Below, piece by piece: positions 6,541 through 11,865 of a stretch of 11,865 bases of DNA (its first letter is position 1; every line of letters starts with the position of its first letter). Below the pieces are notes generated by a model, which did not search any database, was not told where the DNA came from, and saw only the letters and a list, made by a program, of their open reading frames with translations. The DNA lies in assembly GCA_937907165.1 (NCBI GenBank), contig CALCUH010000069.1:1-11865 (forward strand), in the 5' to 3' direction. A program made the translations under genes and the position numbers. This DNA comes from an uncultured Bacteroidales bacterium. GTDB taxonomy: Bacteria > Bacteroidota > Bacteroidia > Bacteroidales > Paludibacteraceae.

Positions 6541-6844
6541 AATACTAACAAATTACAATAAAACTTCTAATTCTTTAACTCTTGGGATTTTCCGATTTAC
6601 TGATGAGAGCGACATACCCAATCATCACCAAACCTTGTACAACCTAAAGCATATCATCAAATACCATCTGACCAGTCCCAACCTAGACCATGCCCTGTTG
6701 TTTCCATATATTTCTATAATATCCCATTAAAACATGTTGCAAATATATAAAAGATTATCAATCCACGTACAAAAACTATCAAAACTTTTCAACATTTTTT
6801 CCAAAAGCAAGCCCGACACTAGAGGAAATGGGGGTTGCATTTAG
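6541..6844. other. Intergenic region with long leader of the small membrane protein gene
   Basis: About 300 bp without a supported gene. On the minus strand it holds the promoter at 6740-6773 and a leader of roughly 190 nt. One leader frame (6575-6727) reads through 51 codons with only two internal stops, both TAG. It could be a decayed gene fragment but matches nothing I know. The part between the promoter and the oadB terminator is A/T-rich and shows no other structure. Confidence 0.5.
6740..6773 (-). promoter_or_regulatory. Promoter of the small membrane protein gene
   Basis: On the minus strand TTTG (6773-6770) and a perfect TATATTTG (6747-6740) are separated by 22 nt, one more than the usual spacing. 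Transcription would start near 6733, giving an untranslated leader of about 190 nt before the ATG at 6540. Confidence 0.5.
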
Positions 6845-6878
6845 AAAAAAAATCCCTCGACATAATGCCGAGGGATTT
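6845..6878 (-). terminator. Intrinsic terminator of the oadGAB operon
   Basis: On the minus strand AAATCCCTCG (6878-6869) pairs perfectly with CGAGGGATTT (6859-6850) around a 9-nt loop, followed by a T tract (6849-6845). It lies 22 bp past the oadB stop. Confidence 0.92.
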
Positions 6879-6900
6879 TCATATCTGGAATTATTCTAAA

Positions 6901-8145
6901 TTATCCCAAGAAAGAGATTAAGATACCTGCAGCGACGGCGGAACCGATCACACCAGCCACGTTTGAAGACATACAATAGTTCAACACGTGGTTTCTTGAA
7001 TCATATTTCAACGCAATCTCGTTAGCGACACGCGAAGCCATAGGCACAGCGCTCAAACCGGTAGCACCAACCAACGGATTGATCTTCTTCTTCGAGAAGA
7101 GGTTCATGATCTTCACCAACATGATACCACCGAAAATGGAGAATCCGAACGCGCAGAAACCACCAGCGACGATACCGATTGTCGTCCAGTTCAAGAAGGC
7201 GTCCACCGTCATGGTAGCGCCGACACACAAGCCCAAGAAGATGGTTGCGGCGTTCATGATACCGTTAGAAGCAGCGTTGAACAAACGGGAAGTGTTGTTA
7301 CCGATTTCCTTAATCAAGTTACCGAACATCAACATACCTACCAAAGACACCGCATCCGGAACGATGATAGCCACGATAGTAGTTACAGCAATTGGGAAGA
7401 TAATCTTCAACACGCGCATGTTCTTGAACTCCTGCTTTGAAGGGTAAAGCTTATCCTGCTCCTTCATGTTGATCTTCAACTCCTTCTCCGAGCAAGTCAA
7501 TCTGACAACCAACGGAATGATAACAGGAACCAAAGCCATATAAGAGTAAGCAGCGATAGCGATAGGACCCAACATATGAGGAGCCAACTTCAAAGTCGTG
7601 AAAATCGCTGTCGGACCATCTGCACCACCGATAATAGCCAATGAACCAGCCTCTTGCATCGTGAAGAATTGGCTAGCCACGAGCAATACGGCGAAGATAC
7701 CGAATTGAGCGCCCGCACCGAAGATAGCGAGCTTCAAGTTACGCAACATCGGTCCGAAATCGGTCAACGCACCTACACCCATGAAGATGATTGGTGGAAG
7801 CAATCCTGACTTGATCAATGCGTAATAAAGGAAGTTCATAATACCCAAATCGTGAGCGATCTCGGGCAATGACATCTCGTAAATATTTTTTGCGACCTCA
7901 ACGCCATCTTTTGTGAAATGAACGAATCCTTCGCCGTCCGTTGCGATGACTCCCATGCCACCGCCCGGTAAGTTTGCGATTAAGACACCGAAAGCGATCG
8001 GGACGAGCAATAATGGCTCAAACTCCTTTTTGATACCCAAGTAGAGCAAAAGGAAGCCGAGGCACATCATGATAATGTATTGAGGCTGATTGACGAAATA
8101 GTCAAGAGCCGTCATGTCATATATTTTACCTAATATATCTTCCAT
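6901..8145 (-). CDS. oadB: Na+-translocating decarboxylase beta subunit (oxaloacetate decarboxylase type)
   Basis: 414 residues, a polytopic membrane protein. It decarboxylates the carboxybiotin carried by the alpha subunit and couples this to export of Na+ across the inner membrane. Family signatures are plain: EPLLLVPIAFGVLIANLP (42-60), GVGALTDFGPM (123-133), IIGGADGPTAIF (171-182) with the Na+-coordinating Asp at 176, AAYSYMALVP with Tyr at 202, and the C-terminal GLSAVPMASRVA and SSNVAGVIGSAVAAGIL. The Asp and Tyr positions correspond to Asp203 and Tyr229 of the Klebsiella protein, with the same 26-residue spacing. Length and ends are normal for the family. It starts 8 bp after the alpha-subunit stop and is closed by the terminator at 6845-6878. 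The sister family members MmdB and GcdB are very similar, so the substrate is set by the alpha subunit rather than by this gene. Confidence 0.95.
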   Translation of the reverse strand: MEDILGKIYDMTALDYFVNQPQYIIMMCLGFLLLYLGIKKEFEPLLLVPIAFGVLIANLPGGGMGVIATDGEGFVHFTKDGVEVAKNIYEMSLPEIAHDLGIMNFLYYALIKSGLLPPIIFMGVGALTDFGPMLRNLKLAIFGAGAQFGIFAVLLVASQFFTMQEAGSLAIIGGADGPTAIFTTLKLAPHMLGPIAIAAYSYMALVPVIIPLVVRLTCSEKELKINMKEQDKLYPSKQEFKNMRVLKIIFPIAVTTIVAIIVPDAVSLVGMLMFGNLIKEIGNNTSRLFNAASNGIMNAATIFLGLCVGATMTVDAFLNWTTIGIVAGGFCAFGFSIFGGIMLVKIMNLFSKKKINPLVGATGLSAVPMASRVANEIALKYDSRNHVLNYCMSSNVAGVIGSAVAAGILISFLG

Positions 8146-8153
8146 GGCGCAGA

Positions 8154-9995
8154 TTATTTAATTCTCATCAAAACATCATCTTCAGCTACGGAAGAACCGC
8201 TGGTCAAGCAAATCTCAGTGATGACACCGTCGCACTCAGCAGCGATAGCGTTGAATGTCTTCATCGCCTCCACGTAGCAAACGACTTGACCCTTCTTCAC
8301 TGTGTCTCCGACCTTAACTGCAGGATCACCTGAGTTCTTCACCAAATAGAATTTACCCTCCAACGGAGAAGTAAGTTCAGTGCCTTCGCCAGGAGCGCCG
8401 GCTGCAGCTGGTGCGGCTGGAACGTTTGACACAGCGGCAGCACCATTGTTTGCGCCGATTGTGACATTATATTTCACTCCGTTCACGTCGACCGTAACGG
8501 TTTGAGGCAATTGTACACCACCCTTGCCTGCAGCCTTCTTAGCCTTTCTCTCATCCAAGTCTGCCAAGAAATCAGCCTTAGCCTTACCTGATTTGTAAGC
8601 GCGGTATTGTTGTGGGTGCATAGCCAACTCGAACAACTCCTCGTCGTCTTGACCAAGATCCCAACCCTCTTTCTTCATCTCCTCGCGGAAAGTGTCGAGT
8701 GCGTCAGGATAGTTGCTTTGAGGATCCTCAGTGTGGAACTCACGACCTTGTTCCTTAGCCTTAGCCACCAATTCAGGAGCCAATGGGCCAGGCAACTTAC
8801 CAGACTTACCAAGCATCATATCCCAGATATCGTCGGCGATCATAGACCAGCGCTCCTTACCCTTCTCCATCTGCATAACGTTCATCAACGCCATGTTCTT
8901 CACATATTGAGAGAATGGAGTAACCAAGCAAGGATAACCCATCATAGGCCATACATATTTCACCTCATCGAACAACTTAATCAAGAGCTCGTCTTGGCTC
9001 ATCTTAGGCTTGCCGTTCTTCTCTTTCCACTTGTTGATGGAATCGAGGTTCGTCTCCAAGTCAGTCATCAAAGAACCCATCATACCGCCAGGAAGACCCG
9101 GACCGATCAACAATGAGTTCATCTTACGGTTACGCTCTGGAATATAGTAGCCCAAGAAATCATCCATCATCTCTTGAATCAACGAACGAGCCTCCATATA
9201 AGCCTCCATGTTGATCTCCTTCACCTTGAAGCCAGCGTCCTTCAACATAGCTTGAACAGCGATGACGTCTGCGTGACCCGTACCCCAAGACAATGGTTCC
9301 ATACCAACGTCAACGTAGTCGCAACCTGCCTTACAAACCTCCAAGATGGAAGCCATGTTGAAGCCAGGACCAGCGTGGCTATGATATTGGATAGTGATAT
9401 CTTTGATAGCCTTGATATTTCTAGTCAACTCGCCCAAGAAAGCGGGACGACCGATACCGGCCATATCCTTCAAACAAATTTCGTCGCAACCAGCCTCGAT
9501 CAACTCCTTCGCCATATTGGTGTAATACTCAACCGTGTGGATAGGAGAATAAGTGATGCAAAGACAACATTGCGAAATCATACCACCAGCATGAGCGTAA
9601 CCGATGGACGGGATGATATTACGGGTATCATTCAAACCGCAGAAAGTACGGGTGATATCCGTTCCTTGTTTCTTCTTAACGACATAGAACAATTTGCGGA
9701 CGTCAGCAGGAACCGGGCTCATACGGAGTCCGTTCAACGCGCGGTCCAACATATGTGTTTGGATGCCGGCCTCATGGAAAGGTTTTGTCCATTCGCGGAC
9801 GGCTTTATTAGGATTCTCACCATAAAGAAGGTTCACTTGTTCGAAACCTCCACCGTTTGTTTCCACTCTATCAAAGCATCCCATTTTTACGATTGCGGGA
9901 GCCACTTTCACTAATTGGTCAACGCGGGGTACATATTTTCCGGCCGCTTGCCACATGTCCCTGAATACGAGACTGAATTTAACTTCTTTAGCCAT
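8154..9995 (-). CDS. oadA: Divergent OadA-like carboxyltransferase with C-terminal biotinyl domain
   Basis: 613 residues: an N-terminal HMGL-like TIM barrel (about 5-270), a conserved carboxylase domain (to about 500), an Ala/Pro-rich linker (about 515-550) and a biotinyl domain ending VEAMKTFNAI with the biotin lysine at 579. It transfers the carboxyl group of a 2-oxo acid, most likely oxaloacetate, to biotin and presents it to OadB. Metal and catalytic positions are kept: D13 in VFRDMWQ, K176 (carbamyl-lysine) in CLKDMAG, and H205/H207 in HSHAGPG. Several signatures differ from ordinary OadA/PycB, however. RDAHQSLLATR reads RDMWQAAGKYVPR, HATSGMAEMT reads HAGPGFNMAS, and SMSGGTSQPP reads PLSWGTGHAD. 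The C-terminal carboxylase part (YPCLVTPFSQ, LFELAMHPQ) is ordinary. It lies 17 bp after oadG and 8 bp before oadB. The altered loops leave the exact substrate open. Confidence 0.88.
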   Translation of the reverse strand: MAKEVKFSLVFRDMWQAAGKYVPRVDQLVKVAPAIVKMGCFDRVETNGGGFEQVNLLYGENPNKAVREWTKPFHEAGIQTHMLDRALNGLRMSPVPADVRKLFYVVKKKQGTDITRTFCGLNDTRNIIPSIGYAHAGGMISQCCLCITYSPIHTVEYYTNMAKELIEAGCDEICLKDMAGIGRPAFLGELTRNIKAIKDITIQYHSHAGPGFNMASILEVCKAGCDYVDVGMEPLSWGTGHADVIAVQAMLKDAGFKVKEINMEAYMEARSLIQEMMDDFLGYYIPERNRKMNSLLIGPGLPGGMMGSLMTDLETNLDSINKWKEKNGKPKMSQDELLIKLFDEVKYVWPMMGYPCLVTPFSQYVKNMALMNVMQMEKGKERWSMIADDIWDMMLGKSGKLPGPLAPELVAKAKEQGREFHTEDPQSNYPDALDTFREEMKKEGWDLGQDDEELFELAMHPQQYRAYKSGKAKADFLADLDERKAKKAAGKGGVQLPQTVTVDVNGVKYNVTIGANNGAAAVSNVPAAPAAAGAPGEGTELTSPLEGKFYLVKNSGDPAVKVGDTVKKGQVVCYVEAMKTFNAIAAECDGVITEICLTSGSSVAEDDVLMRIK

Positions 9996-10012
9996 TTTTA
10001 TTTAATGATTAT

Positions 10013-10291
10013 TTATATTTTCTCTATTTTCTCAGCCTTGGATTTTCCACCAGTGATTTGCATGATAGCCAAATTGATAGCCTGCGCCACATTGGAATCT
10101 ACTGTCGCTGGAGCTGCGCTTGTTTTCGCCTTAGGCGCCTCTTCCTCCGGCGCGTATTTGTTAATCAACTTGACCATCAAGTTGCCCAACCAAATGATGA
10201 GCAAAAGGACAGCGAACACTGTCGCCAAACCAATACCCATCAGCATCAATGATGTCGAAAAATTCGCTGAATTAAATGCTAATAAGACCAT
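10013..10291 (-). CDS. oadG: Na+-translocating decarboxylase gamma subunit (OadG family)
   Basis: 92 residues. A single transmembrane helix (about 14-42, MLMGIGLATVFAVLLLIIWLGNLMV) is followed by a Lys/Pro/Ala linker and a short helix (NVAQAINLAIMQITGGKSK), which is the OadG layout. In the family it anchors the alpha subunit to the beta subunit and helps assemble the complex. The histidine-rich zinc-binding tail of the enterobacterial protein is missing: there is no histidine at all. It is the first gene of the oadG-oadA-oadB operon, with 17 bp before oadA. A second in-frame ATG at codon 16 would remove the first few residues, but the first ATG keeps a normal length. Confidence 0.88.
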   Translation of the reverse strand: MVLLAFNSANFSTSLMLMGIGLATVFAVLLLIIWLGNLMVKLINKYAPEEEAPKAKTSAAPATVDSNVAQAINLAIMQITGGKSKAEKIEKI

Positions 10292-10333
10292 AATTTATAA
10301 TTAATAATTTTATATTCATCCACTTTAGGATTT

Positions 10334-10341
10334 CAAAAGTA
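10334..10341 (-). promoter_or_regulatory. Candidate -7 element of the oadGAB promoter
   Basis: On the minus strand TACTTTTG (10341-10334) is a perfect TAnnTTTG, about 43 nt ahead of the oadG ATG. No TTTG lies 19-22 nt upstream; that position reads CTAC, inside a T-rich stretch. The -33 half is therefore missing or replaced by an activator. Confidence 0.4.
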
Positions 10342-10591
10342 GAAAAAAAAATGGTATGTAGTAGGATTTTATTAGCCTTTTTTATGTTTTGGGCATATCA
10401 CAACGTCAATATGCATATTTATGCGATATTTTAGAGGTCAATTCAGATAAATTTCAAAAGGGAAAACAAAACTAGTTAAAGTTTAGATAGAGAGGAAGCG
10501 ATATCTCTCTAAAAACGGTCAATCATTGTTTCGTGTATAATATCATCACTTATCAGACCAGTTGCCTTTAGATTTTAGTTAAACAACAACC

Positions 10592-10606
10592 TTCCCCTTA
10601 GGGGAA
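10592..10606. repeat. Short perfect inverted repeat TTCCCC-TTA-GGGGAA
   Basis: Six paired bases with a 3-nt centre in an otherwise A/T-rich gap. There is no T tract, so it is not a standard terminator. It could be a protein-binding site or part of a transcript fold downstream of the 10807-11334 gene. Confidence 0.35.
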
Positions 10607-10806
10607 ACGGCCAGAAATATTTTAACCCAACTAGGCTACCTCAGGTAACACATTACCACAAAGATACAAAGATTTGGGGCTGATAAACTTCTTCTTTTAC
10701 TTTTCATGACTACCAATTAAAGTTTTATTTTCTTAACTTAACAACTGGTTCGGGAATGTGGCAGTATTATACTAAAGACAATGTTGTTGTGTGTGATGTA
10801 AGAAAA

Positions 10807-11334
10807 TCAATATTCACCAAAGTTTGTGCATTCGCCAAACTCGGCAGTCTTGGGATTAAATAATCTGAACTCGTAACAGCCGTCATATATTCCACATAGC
10901 TCAAGCTCCATTGAAAAATCATCATCAGCCCCTTCCACCCAACGTATTTGTCGAACAAAAGTGGGAGAGTCCCATCCTCTTCTCGACTTAAAGTGAGGGG
11001 TTCTGTCTGGAACTATAACTTCTTTGTATAAACTTCCATCTGCATTGAATAAGAAACAATTAAAGTTGAATTCTCCTATTTTCTCCTCTGGCACGACAAA
11101 AATCTTATCCAAGGCAGGACATGGCAAGGCAATTTTTATGTGGGTTACCATGTGTGTTCCTTGATTGCAATCTTTCCACCTTATTCCAACCATATGTTTT
11201 TTATAACTTTCTATCGATGAGGTATACCAAAAATTTTCCTCGAAAGAAAGTCCATTCCTCAGGAAATCTTCCTTGTCAAATTTTTTAACAAGGGATTGTT
11301 CATTATACCATTCAAAATTGATTATCTTATCCAT
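10807..11334 (-). CDS. Small soluble protein of unknown function, immunity-protein-like in size and setting
   Basis: 175 residues, not recognised. There is no signal peptide and no membrane segment. The sequence is rich in aromatic residues and predicted beta strands (EFNFNCFLFNADG, SMELELCGIYDGCYEFRLF), is slightly acidic, and has cysteines at several positions (CNQG, LPCPA, NCFLF, ELCGIYDGC, ECTNF). The gene is more A/T-rich than the oad genes and stands alone with its own promoter (11357-11389). Size, composition and position beside a second small orphan gene resemble immunity genes of polymorphic toxins. That is an inference from context only, since no toxin is visible in the window. Confidence 0.6.
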   Translation of the reverse strand: MDKIINFEWYNEQSLVKKFDKEDFLRNGLSFEENFWYTSSIESYKKHMVGIRWKDCNQGTHMVTHIKIALPCPALDKIFVVPEEKIGEFNFNCFLFNADGSLYKEVIVPDRTPHFKSRRGWDSPTFVRQIRWVEGADDDFSMELELCGIYDGCYEFRLFNPKTAEFGECTNFGEY

Positions 11335-11356
11335 GGTTGCAGTTGTTTATTTATTT

Positions 11357-11389
11357 GAAATTTATAAAACTTTAATTAAGCATTCCAAA
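11357..11389 (-). promoter_or_regulatory. Promoter of the 10807-11334 gene
   Basis: On the minus strand TTTG (11389-11386), a 21-nt spacer and TAAATTTC (11364-11357) match the consensus except for the last base of the -7 element. Transcription would start near 11350, about 16 nt before the ATG at 11334. Confidence 0.55.
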
Positions 11390-11429
11390 CAAAAATAAAA
11401 TTTCGTAATGAATAGATTTTTAACCGATT

Positions 11430-11696
11430 TCATTTCCAGACTGTTTTAGAAAAATCATACTCTACATCTTTGCATAACCTGAACTTCCGATTCTCGTAGG
11501 CTTCTTTGTTTCCTCTAATGCTATCAGCCAAATATCCCAATGATTCGAACGGCTGTTCTATCTCGCTCTGTGTCATTGTATAGTAAACACTATAATCTGT
11601 TATTTCATTGCAAAAACAAACTGATATTAAATAGATGCCATCAATTATCTCAATGGAATAATTCCATCTATCGATATATAACACGGATACACTCAT
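11430..11696 (-). CDS. Small protein of unknown function
   Basis: 88 residues, not recognised. The sequence is beta-strand-like and aromatic in its first half (VLYIDRWNYSIEIIDGIYLI, then CFCNEITDYSVYYTM), followed by a helix-like segment (EIEQPFESLGYLADSIRG) and a charged tail ending SKTVWK. There is no signal peptide or membrane helix. The ATG at 11694-11696 overlaps the stop of a 13-codon frame (11693-11734) as ATGA. The real N-terminus may lie there if an indel in the AAAA run split the frame. It is 95 bp upstream of the 10807-11334 gene on the same strand. Both are A/T-rich and may be accessory genes acquired together. Confidence 0.5.
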   Translation of the reverse strand: MSVSVLYIDRWNYSIEIIDGIYLISVCFCNEITDYSVYYTMTQSEIEQPFESLGYLADSIRGNKEAYENRKFRLCKDVEYDFSKTVWK

Positions 11697-11734
11697 TTTA
11701 TTTCAATTACTTTATAGTCAACATTTATATTCAT
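11693..11734 (-). CDS. 13-codon ORF overlapping the start of the 88-residue gene
   Basis: ATG at 11732-11734, stop TGA at 11693-11695, product MNINVDYKVIEIK. AGAAGGA lies directly before the ATG but with no spacer, so it is a poor ribosome site. It may be a translationally coupled leader peptide, or the separated N-terminus of the downstream protein: one extra A in the AAAA run at the junction would join the two frames. On sequence alone it could also be chance. Confidence 0.3.
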   Translation of the reverse strand: MNINVDYKVIEIK

Positions 11735-11865
11735 TCCTTCTGTTCTTAGAAATTGTTTAAATTTAATTAAAAACTAATTTGAGAGACCTGAAAAAAATTT
11801 CTCTCTAAATACATTTAAAATATTGATTATCAGTTTGATAAGTGGATAAAAATTCGTAACTTTAA

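Larger units (their letters stand above)
10292..10806. other. 515-bp intergenic region with small inverted repeats, no supported gene
   Basis: Nothing here codes convincingly on either strand. It holds the oadG promoter side (-7 element at 10334-10341) and three small inverted repeats: TAGAGAG/CTCTCTA (10488-10494 with 10505-10511), TTCCCC/GGGGAA (10592-10597 with 10601-10606) and TACCT/AGGTA (10637-10641 with 10643-10647). Near 10660-10672 AAAGATACAAAGAT repeats AAAGAT. None has the T tract of a standard terminator. I find no tRNA-like fold. Confidence 0.5.

Noticed and set aside
6293..6730. 145-codon plus-strand frame over the small membrane protein gene and its leader
   Set aside because: It is antisense to a gene with clear membrane helices and to its promoter region, and its translation is low-complexity with no recognisable domain.
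8607..9116. 169-codon plus-strand frame
   Set aside because: Antisense to oadA; Leu/His-rich shadow translation with no plausible start context.
9174..9914. 246-codon open frame on the plus strand
   Set aside because: It lies fully antisense to the well-supported oadA gene and has no family-like motifs. Such shadow frames are common opposite codon-biased genes.
10650..10690. rRNA- or tRNA-derived fragment suggested by the CACAAAGATACAAAG stretch
   Set aside because: No cloverleaf or rRNA signature can be drawn around it; the similarity is only to a simple A-rich motif.
11781..11805. GAGAGA / TCTCTC inverted repeat at the right edge
   Set aside because: Only six pairs around a 13-nt loop in very A/T-rich sequence; not clearly a terminator or a site.

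Overview
The window looks like a chromosome segment from a Bacteroidales bacterium (Bacteroidota), possibly of the Parabacteroides/Tannerellaceae type. Four things point there. The start codons lack strong Shine-Dalgarno sequences. Several gene starts are preceded by the Bacteroidota promoter pattern TTTG-N19-22-TAnnTTTG. One secreted protein carries a C-terminal domain resembling type IX secretion signals. There is an oadG-oadA-oadB sodium-pump operon of Bacteroidota style. The genus is a guess. All genes I can support are on the minus strand, so transcription runs from high to low coordinates. I see no tRNA, rRNA, CRISPR array or complete insertion sequence.

Left edge (1-588): the first 196 codons of a protein with a PD-(D/E)xK-nuclease-like domain. 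It matches the N-terminal part of the nuclease plus DUF2075/Schlafen-type helicase proteins, but the helicase portion lies outside the window. Next (713-3091) is a tight three-gene operon: an AAC(3)-family acyltransferase, a NodB-like polysaccharide deacetylase and a hexapeptide-repeat acetyltransferase. It is led by a consensus promoter with a leader of about 170 nt. Together these read as a small cassette that edits acyl groups on a surface polysaccharide or its sugar precursors.

Middle (3402-6773): four envelope-type genes, transcribed in this order. They are a small three-helix membrane protein, a DUF3089 alpha/beta hydrolase, a secreted cysteine-rich protein with an N-terminal beta-sandwich-like region and a T9SS-like C-terminal domain, and a lipocalin-like lipoprotein. 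The last ends in a clear intrinsic terminator.

Right-centre (6845-10291): the oadGAB operon for a membrane-bound biotin-dependent, Na+-translocating decarboxylase. The biotinylated carboxyltransferase subunit is divergent. It keeps the metal-ligand and carbamyl-lysine positions but has altered substrate-loop signatures. A strong terminator closes the operon.

Right edge (10292-11865): an AT-rich accessory-looking stretch. It holds a 515-bp region with no gene but several small inverted repeats, then two small genes of unknown function with their own signals. The last of these has a 13-codon ORF overlapping its start codon. The most interesting items are the truncated nuclease-helicase at the left edge, the polysaccharide acyl-editing trio, the divergent OadA, and the two orphan, immunity-like small genes on the right.
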